From: Mycolicibacterium neworleansense
GTDB lineage: Bacteria > Actinomycetota > Actinomycetes > Mycobacteriales > Mycobacteriaceae
Assembly (NCBI RefSeq): GCF_001245615.1
Contig: NZ_CWKH01000002.1
Span: 372,001-436,000 of the forward strand
Length of the DNA stretch: 64,000 nt
Reading direction: 5' to 3'
The position numbers were made by a program, and so were the translations under genes. A model generated the notes under the pieces. That model was not told the origin of the DNA. It did no database searches and saw nothing but the letters and a program-made list of their open reading frames with translations. Position 1 is the first letter of the stretch. Each line of letters opens with the position of its first letter. Shown piece after piece: positions 8,978 through 16,934 of the stretch.

Positions 8978-9009
8978 GTCCCCGCCGGCGCCGAGGCGCC
9001 GGCGGGGAC
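8978..9009 (+). terminator. Strong hairpin after the sulfatase gene
   Basis: GTCCCCGCCGGCGCC (8978-8992) is followed by its exact reverse complement (8995-9009), giving up to 15 bp with a very short loop. It begins 8 nt after the sulfatase stop and is followed by a T-rich stretch (9013-9021). This is a good intrinsic terminator and the clearest in the window. Confidence 0.8.
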
Positions 9010-9020
9010 GGCTATTTTGT

Positions 9021-9034
9021 TCAGGTAAACCTGA
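9021..9034. promoter_or_regulatory. Palindrome upstream of the MDMPI-type gene
   Basis: TCAGGT-AA-ACCTGA, 6-bp perfect arms, 15 nt before the start codon, between the terminator hairpin and the ribosome site. Its position would overlap the promoter or leader. The cognate regulator is not recognised. Confidence 0.35.
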
Positions 9035-9048
9035 CGACAGGAGCGGCC

Positions 9049-9672
9049 GTGGACTCCGACACGATCTGGCGCAACATCGACGAGCAGCGGGGACAGCTCG
9101 CCGATCTGCTCGACACCCTCCGGCCCGAACAGTGGTCGACACCGTCACTGTGTGCCGGATGGACGGTGCGCGAGGTCGCGATCCACATCACGCAGTCCCA
9201 GGCGAGCTTCGGCGAGTTCTTGCCGGCCGCGCTCAAGTCGGGCTTCCGGTTCGACGTCATGGTCCGCCGGGCGGCGCTGGACGATCCGTCCGATCCTCCT
9301 GCCATCACGGCGCGGCTGCGTGGCATGGCAGGTTCGCGCAAGCGGCCGCCCCTGACCAAGGAAGTCGACCCGCTGCTGGATGTGCTGATCCACACCCAGG
9401 ACATCTGTATCCCGCTCGGGATCGACCGGACGATGCCCACCGATGCGGCAGTCGCCGTGGCGGAACGGTTGTGGCACATGAAGTTCCCGTTCGCGCCGCA
9501 ACGCGATCTGCCGGGCTACCGTTTCGTGGCAACCGATGCCGATTTCGCGGTGGGCCCGGAGTGGGGCGCGCTGCGGGAGGCGCCGATCCATGACATCGTG
9601 CTGATGCTCTCGCGACGACGCCCCGTGCCCGATTCGGAACCCGAGGCGGACGACGACGCCCAGGCCGACTAG
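9049..9672 (+). CDS. Maleylpyruvate isomerase family mycothiol-dependent enzyme (DinB-like)
   Basis: 207 residues with the DinB/MDMPI four-helix pattern: IWRNIDEQRGQLADLLDTL, then EQWSTPSLCAGWTVREVAIHI (the metal-binding helix region), and LDVLIHTQDICIPLGID with the second His. This family contains mycothiol-dependent isomerases and transferases in actinobacteria; the substrate is unknown. GTG start at 9049 follows an AGGAG site. The stop codon overlaps the stop of the convergent ABC transporter gene by 4 nt. It has its own short upstream region after the sulfatase terminator, so it is probably transcribed separately. Confidence 0.82.
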   Translation: MDSDTIWRNIDEQRGQLADLLDTLRPEQWSTPSLCAGWTVREVAIHITQSQASFGEFLPAALKSGFRFDVMVRRAALDDPSDPPAITARLRGMAGSRKRPPLTKEVDPLLDVLIHTQDICIPLGIDRTMPTDAAVAVAERLWHMKFPFAPQRDLPGYRFVATDADFAVGPEWGALREAPIHDIVLMLSRRRPVPDSEPEADDDAQAD

Positions 9673-11492
9673 CGCCCATTCTGCACGTCGTGCAGCCGCC
9701 TGTACAGACCGCCTTGGGCCATGAGTGTCTGATGGTCACCGCTCTGGGTGATACGACCGTCTTCGAGCACCAAGATCCGATCGGCCACCGCGGCAATGAA
9801 ATCCAGGTCGTGGCTGACCACCAGGCAGGTGCGGTCTTCGGCGTAGTCTCGGATCACGCCGATCATCCTGGTCCGCTGGTCGGCATCGAGGTTCTCTGTC
9901 GGCTCGTCGAGCAGTAGCACCTCGGGGCGGCGCAGCAGGCAGCGTGCCAGTGCGATCAGCCGTTTCTGCCCGCCGGAGGGCACCTGCACGTCCACCACGG
10001 TGTCGTAGCCGTCGTGCATCTTCGTCGTGATGACGGAATGGATGTGGGCCTCGGCGCAGGCTTCTTCGACGTCGGCGTCCGTGGCATCCGACCGGGCCAA
10101 CCGGATGTTCTCCCGGATGGTGTCTTTGGTGAAGAACGGGAACTGGGCGAGCTTGGACACCTGTTCGCGCAGTGAGTCGATGGTAACCGTCGAAATGTCC
10201 TTACCGTCCAACAGGATTCGTCCGTGTTGAGGGTCCCGGAACCGCAGCAGCAGGTTGAACACCGTCGACTTGCCCGACCCGATACCGCCCACCAGTCCCA
10301 CCGTCTCCCCTTCGGCGACGGTGAACGACAGCTCTTCGAGGACGTTCTCGCCGGGCACGTATCCGAACGTCACGTCCTCGAACACCAGGTTGCCGTGCAC
10401 CTCACCCAGCGCCACGGCATTGTCGGCTTCGCGCACGGACGGTTGGGTGTCGAGCAGTTCGTAGGTGGACGTCACATTGGGTGCCAGCGACTGATACGTG
10501 GTGTACGCCCCCAGAACTCGTTGTGCGGCACTGAACATCACGGGCACCACACCCGCGAAGACCAGCAGTCCGGCGAACGTCAACCCGAAGTGCCCACTGA
10601 GCCCGACGCCGACGAGTAGCACGACCACGGTGCTGAGAGCAACGAAGATCTGTGAGCCGTTGACGGTGGCCTGCATCCAGACCACCGACGCCGCCGATCC
10701 TTTCGCGGCTTCCTCGGACACGTCGTGAAAGCGCTTGCTGCGGACCGGTTGCGCGTTGAACATCTGAATCTCGGCGATCCCGCTGATGGTCTGCTCGACC
10801 TCGGTGGCCATTGCCCGCTCAGCGTTCCTCACCCGGGTCATCACCGCCTGCACGTGGCGGCCGGCGAATCTCAGGGTGAGCAGCGCCAGCGGGGTCAGCA
10901 CCAACGCGGCCACCGTCATCTGCCATGAGATGGCCAACAGGTAGCTGATCACCACCGCCAGCACCACCACGTCGATCAGCGGCGGAAGCAGGCAGTCGGT
11001 CAGAAGCCGTTGCACAGCAGTGGATTCCGTCATCACCCGGTGCATCAGCTCGCCGCTGCGCGAGGTCAGGAAGAAATCAAGGGACAGCGACTGCAGGTGG
11101 TCGTGGACGCGCTGCCGGATGTCGACCACCAGCACCCGCTCGACTCTCGCGCCGATCCAGGCGTTGACGAAGTACATGAGCTGGGTCAGCACCAGCGACG
11201 AGGCCCAGACCACCAACAGCACCGCGAACGGCACCGGGCCGGCGAGTGACTTCAGCAGGCCGTCCTGGCGGGCCACCAGCGGGCCGCTCAAATCCCATAC
11301 CCCGCTGAGTTTTCCGCTGTTCCCGGCATCTGCGATGACCTGGACCATCGGGCCGAATGCGGCCACCGTGACGTAGGGCAGCGCCGAGGCGGTCACGCCG
11401 ATCACCAGTAGCAGGACCAGCACGCCGCGGACCGCGCGCAGCATACCCAGGCTGCGCCAGACCAGACGCAGCGACGATGCCACCGTGCCCAC
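9669..11492 (-). CDS. ABC exporter half-transporter (fused membrane and ATPase domains)
   Basis: About 607 residues. The N-terminal half is a six-helix ABC exporter domain; the C-terminal half is an ATPase with Walker A GGIGSGKST, signature PSGGQ (usually LSGGQ), Walker B VLLLDEPT and H-loop VSHD. It should work as a homodimer, or with a second half not found here, and export a lipid, peptide or drug. Start: GTG 11492 has AAGGGGG five nt upstream and gives a normal N-terminus; a TTG at 11534 would add 14 unlikely residues. It follows the polytopic membrane protein gene by 38 nt on the same strand, so the two may act together. No substrate clue. Confidence 0.9.
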   Translation of the reverse strand: MGTVASSLRLVWRSLGMLRAVRGVLVLLLVIGVTASALPYVTVAAFGPMVQVIADAGNSGKLSGVWDLSGPLVARQDGLLKSLAGPVPFAVLLVVWASSLVLTQLMYFVNAWIGARVERVLVVDIRQRVHDHLQSLSLDFFLTSRSGELMHRVMTESTAVQRLLTDCLLPPLIDVVVLAVVISYLLAISWQMTVAALVLTPLALLTLRFAGRHVQAVMTRVRNAERAMATEVEQTISGIAEIQMFNAQPVRSKRFHDVSEEAAKGSAASVVWMQATVNGSQIFVALSTVVVLLVGVGLSGHFGLTFAGLLVFAGVVPVMFSAAQRVLGAYTTYQSLAPNVTSTYELLDTQPSVREADNAVALGEVHGNLVFEDVTFGYVPGENVLEELSFTVAEGETVGLVGGIGSGKSTVFNLLLRFRDPQHGRILLDGKDISTVTIDSLREQVSKLAQFPFFTKDTIRENIRLARSDATDADVEEACAEAHIHSVITTKMHDGYDTVVDVQVPSGGQKRLIALARCLLRRPEVLLLDEPTENLDADQRTRMIGVIRDYAEDRTCLVVSHDLDFIAAVADRILVLEDGRITQSGDHQTLMAQGGLYRRLHDVQNGR

Positions 11493-11530
11493 GCGTACCC
11501 CCTTTTTCCCGCGAAGGCTAACCTGTGGGT

Positions 11531-12445
11531 TCAATCGCTGTCGCGCGGAGCATCCGGAAGCGCGGCGGGTGCATCGTCTTCGAAGAAGCGCCGGATCGCG
11601 ACGAACCCGCCGTGCCGGTAGGCCTCATAGGCCCAAATCGCGGCGATGATCGGCAGTGGTCCGAATGCCACCCACCACCGCGCCGAGGGCGGAACGAGCT
11701 CGGCGATCACCTGGGCGCTGGGCTGGTCGTCGACGACGGCGGGCAACCACTCGTGCAACAGGATTGTCAGCATGCGGGTCGCCTCGAATGGCCCAGCGAC
11801 GGTGGCCAGCACCCAGCTCAGCGACGCGATGATCAGCGCCCACGGCCAGGCCAACAGCAGCGACTGGTCGTCGACGATGTCGGCGGCCGAGCGGATCGAC
11901 TCGGCAATGAACGCGAAACCGAGCGCCACCAGCAGCACACCGATCTGCGCGGCCAGTAGATCGTCGAGCACCGAGTTGGCCAGCTCGTCGCCACTCCGCG
12001 TCGGCAGCCCGAATGCCAGCGACAGCAAGCCGGCCAGTAGTGCCAGCAGCATCAGCGCCGAGGTGGAGTCGTCGATGCGCATGAAGGAGTCGGTGAGGAT
12101 GCGCATCACCAGCCGCGAGGAGGACGACGGCCGGGTCCGGTACAGGATCATCACCACGAGACCGGAGATGACGATGGCGATCAGCCAGGCCACCACGGCC
12201 GCACAGATGATCACCAGTGCCAAAGACCCGATGACCGGGACCAGTTGCTCGTTCGCGGTCTCGCCGTTGCGGACCACCAGCAGGGGCACCACGCCGATGG
12301 CCAGCACGCCCAGGGCGCGCACCAGGATCGGCAGGGTGAATCCGGCGATGTCACCGGCGTCGAGGTCAGGGTCGGTGCGGCGGATCGCGGCGATCTCGGC
12401 GCTCATCACCGAGCGAGCCCGGCGGAACGACATTTTGCGCGCCAC
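11531..12445 (-). CDS. Polytopic membrane protein of unknown function
   Basis: 304 residues with about seven hydrophobic segments (for example residues 33-60, 70-100 and 128-150) and charged cytoplasmic ends rich in Arg at the start (MARKMSFRRARSVMSAEIAA) and Asp at the end. I do not recognise a family. It is followed 38 nt downstream by the ABC exporter gene on the same strand, and it starts 45 nt downstream of the exported M15-like protein gene, so the three may form one envelope-related transcription unit. Confidence 0.7.
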   Translation of the reverse strand: MARKMSFRRARSVMSAEIAAIRRTDPDLDAGDIAGFTLPILVRALGVLAIGVVPLLVVRNGETANEQLVPVIGSLALVIICAAVVAWLIAIVISGLVVMILYRTRPSSSSRLVMRILTDSFMRIDDSTSALMLLALLAGLLSLAFGLPTRSGDELANSVLDDLLAAQIGVLLVALGFAFIAESIRSAADIVDDQSLLLAWPWALIIASLSWVLATVAGPFEATRMLTILLHEWLPAVVDDQPSAQVIAELVPPSARWWVAFGPLPIIAAIWAYEAYRHGGFVAIRRFFEDDAPAALPDAPRDSD

Positions 12446-12490
12446 GACGCGAATCTAAGCGCCGCGGCGGCCCCTGATCAGGCGACACGC

Positions 12491-13174
12491 TCAGCGCAGG
12501 TAGAGCTCGCCGCCGGTCGGGTAACCGCCACCCTTGGTGGTCAGATGAACGTGGTCGTAGTGGCCGTAGCCGCCGGATTTCGCACCGCCACCGGGCGTGT
12601 AGTACGTGCCGCGCCAGATGGCGTCTTGCAGGGCGAACCGCTCGGCGTTTTTCAGGGCGTAGGCGACGATCCGGTTGCCGAGTTCGATGCCGTGCGCGCT
12701 GCTGGCGTTCGGAATCATGATGTCGAGGGCCAGACCGTTGGGATGCCAGCGCAGAGCGTCCGGGCGGACGCCGCCGATGTCGCGGATCTCGGGGAAGTCG
12801 GCGCTGACGGCGCGGGACGCGAGGATGGTCTTGACCTGCAGTCCGCGCTCCGGGGCGTCTCCGACCGGTAGCAGCTGCGGGATGTTGATGACGCGCCAGC
12901 GTGAGGCCGCGGCGGGCGCCGCTTGGTCGGCGCTCAGGCCGACGGTCTGCGCGACGGCGGTCGACGAGGAGGCAGCCGGCGCGGCCACGATCTCCATGCA
13001 GCACGGCGGCTCGGTGGCCGGGGCGGGTGCCTCGACAGGTTTGGCGGCGTCGGAAAAGGGGGATGAAGGAGCATCACTGCCGCCGGCGAAGAACGCAGCG
13101 ACCGGCGCGATGATCGCAGCCGCGACAGCCGGCAGTTTGCGCTGTCTGGGGCTGGCTAATGCGTGTCGGCCCAC
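12491..13174 (-). CDS. Exported protein with M15/VldE-like (ARB_07466-type) domain
   Basis: 227 residues with an N-terminal hydrophobic signal or anchor (about residues 14-31) and an Ala/Pro-rich linker. The C-terminal 130 residues have the zinc-site pattern of D-Ala-D-Ala peptidase-like domains: HPNGLALDIMIP (His and Asp) and GHYDHVHL (His-x-His), as in the ARB_07466-like C-terminal domain often fused to cell-wall enzymes. It probably binds or cleaves peptidoglycan peptides in the envelope; activity is not proven for this subfamily. GTG start at 13174, weak ribosome site. A similar exported protein is recalled next to dcd in M. tuberculosis (Rv0320). Confidence 0.72.
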   Translation of the reverse strand: MGRHALASPRQRKLPAVAAAIIAPVAAFFAGGSDAPSSPFSDAAKPVEAPAPATEPPCCMEIVAAPAASSSTAVAQTVGLSADQAAPAAASRWRVINIPQLLPVGDAPERGLQVKTILASRAVSADFPEIRDIGGVRPDALRWHPNGLALDIMIPNASSAHGIELGNRIVAYALKNAERFALQDAIWRGTYYTPGGGAKSGGYGHYDHVHLTTKGGGYPTGGELYLR

Positions 13175-13385
13175 ACGGGCACCATACGGGCACTTATCTG
13201 CCGCTGCAGCAACCGCTCCCCTGTTCTGAGAGTTTCCTTAAATGACTGTCAAGCACATTTGCGGCGTGTTTACCCAGGTCAAAGGTCACGAATTGGTCAC
13301 GGACGCCGCGTCTTCTTAAGGGAGGGATCTGCGCGTCGTTACGTATTTCAATTCAAAAACACCGCCCAGTTCGCCGCCGCATCGC

Positions 13386-13419
13386 TACGCTGCTGTCCAG
13401 ATTTACGGAGCCGCAAATC
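13386..13419 (+). promoter_or_regulatory. Leader shared with the third AraC paralogue (copy 1)
   Basis: This 34-nt segment, 20-53 nt upstream of the first AraC start, is closely matched by 15302-15334 upstream of the third AraC gene. Both begin with a TAnnnT element (TACGCT here, TACTCT there), which could be the -10 box. The shared core includes CTGCTG-CCAGATT-ACGGAGCCG. Confidence 0.5.
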
Positions 13420-13438
13420 GCGCAGGAGGTTGTCTCGT

Positions 13439-14299
13439 GTGGCGATGAAGCTCTGGAAGGCCGACCGGCCCCTTACCCGTCGCGTCGTGCTCGGCGAGAG
13501 GGCCATGTCCACCCGCGGTCTGTCGCTGCGGTTCGCCACTGAACAGATCGGCACCACGACCGACTGGTGTTGTTTCGACGGCACCCGCCACCTGGTCTTC
13601 GTGCACCGGGCCGGCGTCCTGCGCTCAATGGAAACCGATCTGGACTGGGGCCCGTCGGGCCGGGCGCTGCCGAGCGTGGGCGATGTGTGGGTCGTGCCGG
13701 CCGGTGACAAGTGCGCGTCACTCGTGGAAGGGGACACGGCTCAATACTGCGAGATCGCCATCCCGGATCAGCTGCTGGGCGAGACGACGTTGATCCCGCG
13801 GGTCAAGCACCACGACCCCTTGATCCATCAGATGGTCGAGCGCATCCACGACGTTGCCGATCGTGATGACGCCCTCGCACGCCTACTCACCGAATCGATC
13901 GGCGAAACCCTTCGACTCCTGATCGCCGACAACTACACGGAGGCCACGCCCCGACGGACGGATCAACGGGCCGAGGGCCTGGATGCGGCCGCGCGATCAA
14001 TGATCATCGCGTTCCTCGAGGACAGCTTGGACTCCGAGATCACCCTCGAAACGCTTGCGCAGCAAGCGAAGATGTCCGTAGGCGGCTTCATCAAGGCATT
14101 CCGGGCAGCGTTTCACACCACGCCGTACCAGTACCTGCTCGATCGCCGGATCGAACGTGCCAAGACCCTGCTGCGGACCACGCAGCGGACCGTGACCGAA
14201 ATCAGTGCGATGGTCGGATTCTCGACACCGAATCATTTCGCCACCGCGTTCCGGCGCCGGGTCGGCGTCTCGCCCCGCACCTACCGCGACAAGAGCTGA
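13439..14299 (+). CDS. AraC-family transcriptional regulator, paralogue 1
   Basis: 286 residues from GTG 13439, which has AGGAGG nine nt upstream and matches the length of the third paralogue; longer upstream frames are not supported. The N-terminal sensor half (AraC-binding-like) includes TTTDWCC, the block LRSMETDLDWGPSGRALPSV and GDVWVVPAG. The C-terminal half has two helix-turn-helix motifs: ITLETLAQQAKMSVGGFIKA and TVTEISAMVGFSTPNHFATA, ending RRVGVSPRTYR. It is nearly a copy of the gene at 15352-16212 in protein and leader, and more distantly related to 14335-15108. No catabolic or transport genes lie next to it, so the target and inducer are unknown. Confidence 0.9.
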   Translation: MAMKLWKADRPLTRRVVLGERAMSTRGLSLRFATEQIGTTTDWCCFDGTRHLVFVHRAGVLRSMETDLDWGPSGRALPSVGDVWVVPAGDKCASLVEGDTAQYCEIAIPDQLLGETTLIPRVKHHDPLIHQMVERIHDVADRDDALARLLTESIGETLRLLIADNYTEATPRRTDQRAEGLDAAARSMIIAFLEDSLDSEITLETLAQQAKMSVGGFIKAFRAAFHTTPYQYLLDRRIERAKTLLRTTQRTVTEISAMVGFSTPNHFATAFRRRVGVSPRTYRDKS

Positions 14300-14334
14300 C
14301 ACCTCCCAGTTGGCCCGTCAGGTCAACACCCGGC

Positions 14335-15108
14335 TCATCCATGACCGCGGCGATATGCGCTGGGCGAGACGCCGACGCGTCGCTTGAATGTCGTTGCGAA
14401 TCGTCCTGGTGCCGAAAAACCTACTGACACTGCGATTTCCGCGATGCTCGCCGACGTGGCCAGCAGGAGCGTCTGCGCACGTTCGATCCGCAGATCCAGG
14501 ACGTACTGGTACGGCGTCCGCTGAAATGACTGACGGAATGCGTTGATGAATCCCTGGACCGACATCCCGGTCAGCCGGGCCAAGGCCCCGAGGTGAATGT
14601 CGGAGTCGAGACTGTCGTGGAGGTGTTCGGCGAGCATCCTGCGAGTCACGGCGTCGAAGCTCCGGTGTTGACGGGGCGCACGCGGGGCCTTCGCGCACTT
14701 GTCCCGGATCAGCATGAGGATGTTCTCGGCAACGGAGTCGATGAGCAGTCGCGCAGCGGCGTCGCTGCGATCGGCGACGTTGTAGATCTCCTCGATCAGG
14801 TGATGAATCAGCGGATCACGGTACTCGGTACGCGGTAGCAATACCGTGTCGGCCAACACTCCTCGCGGGATGGCAATCTCGCAGTACTGCGCGACCTGCC
14901 CTTGCACGATTGCGTGCGGACTGCGGGCCGGCATCCACCAGACATCCCCGCCCAGAAAGACGTACACCCGGTGGTTGTCGTCATCATCGCTACCCCAGTG
15001 TTCGAGAGGTGATATCTGCTCTCTCACGAAGGAGAACGAGATGCCGCGCGCCGCAATCTCCTTGCGGCCAGGGTTCGGAGAAACCGGGTCGCCGCTTACG
15101 CCTGTCAT
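14335..15108 (-). CDS. AraC-family regulator, paralogue 2 with shortened sensor domain
   Basis: 257 residues. The C-terminal DNA-binding half is intact (IHLGALARLTGMSVQGFINA, then SIAEIAVSVGFSAPGRFATT and RRVGVSPSAYR). In the sensor half, the segment that in the two neighbours runs from HRAG through LRSMETDLDWGPSG to PSVG is missing: VYVFLGG joins directly to DVWWMPA, an in-frame loss of about 25 residues. The TTTDWCC motif is also replaced by SPLEHWG. The rest (QYCEIAIP, RTEYRDPLIHHLIEEI) aligns well. It may sense a different ligand or act without one. It is convergent to paralogue 1 and divergent from paralogue 3, with a shared 243-nt control region. Confidence 0.87.
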   Translation of the reverse strand: MTGVSGDPVSPNPGRKEIAARGISFSFVREQISPLEHWGSDDDDNHRVYVFLGGDVWWMPARSPHAIVQGQVAQYCEIAIPRGVLADTVLLPRTEYRDPLIHHLIEEIYNVADRSDAAARLLIDSVAENILMLIRDKCAKAPRAPRQHRSFDAVTRRMLAEHLHDSLDSDIHLGALARLTGMSVQGFINAFRQSFQRTPYQYVLDLRIERAQTLLLATSASIAEIAVSVGFSAPGRFATTFKRRVGVSPSAYRRGHG

Positions 15109-15179
15109 AGATTCATCTCCGCAGATCGACTTCGCGCGGCAAGACGCACACTTTTGGATCCGCGCGAAACATACGACCG

Positions 15180-15196
15180 TTGTATCTCATATACAA
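15180..15196. promoter_or_regulatory. Inverted repeat in the divergent AraC control region
   Basis: TTGTAT-N5-ATACAA, a perfect 6-bp inverted repeat 72 nt from the paralogue 2 start and about 155 nt from the paralogue 3 start. A candidate operator for cross- or autoregulation; no known consensus matched. Confidence 0.3.
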
Positions 15197-15301
15197 GCAC
15201 TTCATCGCCTTTCGAGCCACGAGACTCGAGTGCTACAAGACGCAAACAAAACAGCGGCAATTTTTAGATTGAAACTGGCCCACGCATCGTTCTTGCCCCA
15301 C

Positions 15302-15334
15302 TACTCTGCTGCCCAGATTGACGGAGCCGTAGAT
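15302..15334 (+). promoter_or_regulatory. Leader shared with the first AraC paralogue (copy 2)
   Basis: Counterpart of 13386-13419, starting with TACTCT and sharing the CTGCTG-CCCAGATT-ACGGAGCCG core, 18 nt before the GTG of paralogue 3. It shows that the duplication included the untranslated leader and probably the promoter. Confidence 0.5.
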
Positions 15335-15351
15335 CCTGTAGGTGGTTTTGC

Positions 15352-16212
15352 GTGGCGATGAAGCCCTGGAATGATGACCGACCTCAGACTCGACGCATCG
15401 TTCTGGACGAGACCCGCGTGGCGACGCGCGGCCTGTCCCTGCGGTTCGCCACCGAACAGATTCACACCACGACCGACTGGTGCTGTCGCGACGACACCCG
15501 CCACCTGCTCTATCTGCACCGTGCCGGCCACCTACGCTCCATGGAAACCGATCTGGACTGGGGCCCGTCAGGCCGGACGCTACCCAGCGTGGGCGACATC
15601 TGGGTGGTGCCTGCCGGCGCCAGATGCGCGTCCCTGGTCCAGGGTGACATCGCCGAATACTGCGAGATCGCCATCCCCAGTGACGTTCTCGGCGCCACCA
15701 CCTTGATCCCCCGGATCAAACACCGCAATCCTTTGATCCATCAGGTGGTGGAGCGCATCCACGCCCTCGCCGGTCGTGACGACGCCGCCGCGCGACTCCT
15801 CACCGACTCGCTGAGCGAAACATTGAAACTGGTGGTCACCGAAATGTGCGCGGTAGACCCGCCACCGGCGATCGAGCGCAGGCCCGACACCCTGGATCGG
15901 GCCACCCGCTCAAAGCTCGTGGAGTTCCTCGACGACAGCATCGACTCGAACATCACCCTCGAAATGCTTGCCCAACTGGCGAGAATGCCGGTGGGCGTTT
16001 TCATCACAGCATTCCGCGCCGCGTTCCACACCACGCCCTACCAGTTCTTACTGGACCGCCGGGTCGAACGCGCGAAGTTCCTGCTGCGGAACACAACTCG
16101 GACCATCACCGACATCAGCGCCGCGGTGGGATTCTCATCGCCCAGTCATTTCTCCACCGCGTTCCGGCATCGGGTCGGAGTGTCACCCCGCACGTACCGC
16201 GGCGGCCGTTGA
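15352..16212 (+). CDS. AraC-family transcriptional regulator, paralogue 3
   Basis: 286 residues, colinear with paralogue 1 over its whole length, with the same opening MKPWNDDRPQTRRIVLDE-like pattern (MKLWKADRP in paralogue 1). The sensor half carries TTTDWCC, SMETDLDWGPSGRTLPSVGD and IWVVPAG; the HTH motifs are ITLEMLAQLARMPVGVFITA and TITDISAAVGFSSPSHFSTA. GTG start at 15352 with TAGGTGG upstream, a weaker version of the AGGAGG of paralogue 1. It ends 12 nt before a convergent gene. No target genes are adjacent. Confidence 0.9.
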   Translation: MAMKPWNDDRPQTRRIVLDETRVATRGLSLRFATEQIHTTTDWCCRDDTRHLLYLHRAGHLRSMETDLDWGPSGRTLPSVGDIWVVPAGARCASLVQGDIAEYCEIAIPSDVLGATTLIPRIKHRNPLIHQVVERIHALAGRDDAAARLLTDSLSETLKLVVTEMCAVDPPPAIERRPDTLDRATRSKLVEFLDDSIDSNITLEMLAQLARMPVGVFITAFRAAFHTTPYQFLLDRRVERAKFLLRNTTRTITDISAAVGFSSPSHFSTAFRHRVGVSPRTYRGGR

Positions 16213-16224
16213 CTACGGCACGGC

Positions 16225-16710
16225 TTACTCGCAGAGCGCTTCGATGCGCTCGGTCTCGCTTTGCGCCTTCTGCAGCAAGCCGGCCTGGTCAGGCGCATCA
16301 TTACCGATGCCGGCCAGAGCGTTCACCGCGACCGTCTGCAAGGTACCGGCGAATGCCTTGACCGCATCGTTGAGGTCACCGGGTGCGGCCGGGTCGATGT
16401 TGTCCAGCAGGTAGGTACCACCGCCGAGCATCGACAGCCGGGCATTCGCCGCGACGGCCTGCCCCGAGGTGGGATTGTCTTCCGGCTGAGTGTGCGTCTG
16501 GATGCCGACGCCGGACGCGACCTTCTTGAAGTTGTCGCACGTGCGCGTGCGGGCGGCGCTCACCTGCTCTGAAGTCGGAGTCGGCGCCGAACCGCTGTTG
16601 AGCGCCTCCGGCTTGTCCAACAGCGCCGTAATCGCGACCCCGGCCGCGGCCAACGCGGCCACCAATGCGACGATCGCCACGACCAGTGGGGTGCGGACGG
16701 ACTCTGACAT
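16225..16710 (-). CDS. Membrane-anchored or secreted mycobacterial protein
   Basis: 161 residues from ATG 16710 (MSESVRTP). One hydrophobic segment (about residues 9-31, VVAIVALVAALAAAGVAITA) acts as signal anchor. The rest is a helical extracytoplasmic domain with two Cys (TRTCDNFKKV and EALCE at the C-terminus) that could form a disulfide. This layout is common among small mycobacterial envelope proteins of unknown function. The start was chosen because upstream residues of the longer frame look random. It is convergent with AraC paralogue 3. Confidence 0.7.
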   Translation of the reverse strand: MSESVRTPLVVAIVALVAALAAAGVAITALLDKPEALNSGSAPTPTSEQVSAARTRTCDNFKKVASGVGIQTHTQPEDNPTSGQAVAANARLSMLGGGTYLLDNIDPAAPGDLNDAVKAFAGTLQTVAVNALAGIGNDAPDQAGLLQKAQSETERIEALCE

Positions 16711-16800
16711 AGCCGCGACGCTAGCAGCGCTACTTACCGAAATCTGGTAATTCCCAAATCTTTTCGCACTGTGTCGCTGAACAGACTGACCTGCAACGCA

Positions 16801-16836
16801 ATCCACCCCCTCCGTGATGGCGGGGAGGGGGTGGAT
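16801..16836 (-). terminator. Hairpin terminator downstream of the PGRS gene
   Basis: ATCCACCCCCTCC (16801-16813) pairs perfectly with GGAGGGGGTGGAT (16824-16836), a 13-bp stem with a 10-nt loop, about 100 nt after the PGRS stop on the minus strand. It has no U-tract, as is usual for mycobacterial hairpin terminators. Confidence 0.65.
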
Positions 16837-16934
16837 CGTCGTCGTCATGACGGGCTAGAGCGGAACTCCTGTGCCGATGTCACGACCAGATTTGGTGGAT
16901 TGCACTGGACCACCAATGTTTTGACTTAGTGGGT

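Noticed and set aside
11493..11534. TTG start for the ABC exporter
   Set aside because: Would overlap the upstream gene end and lacks a ribosome site; GTG 11492 has AAGGGGG at ideal spacing.
14335..15108. AraC paralogue 2 as a pseudogene
   Set aside because: The missing sensor segment is an in-frame deletion, the start, both HTH motifs and the stop are intact, so I keep it as a gene.
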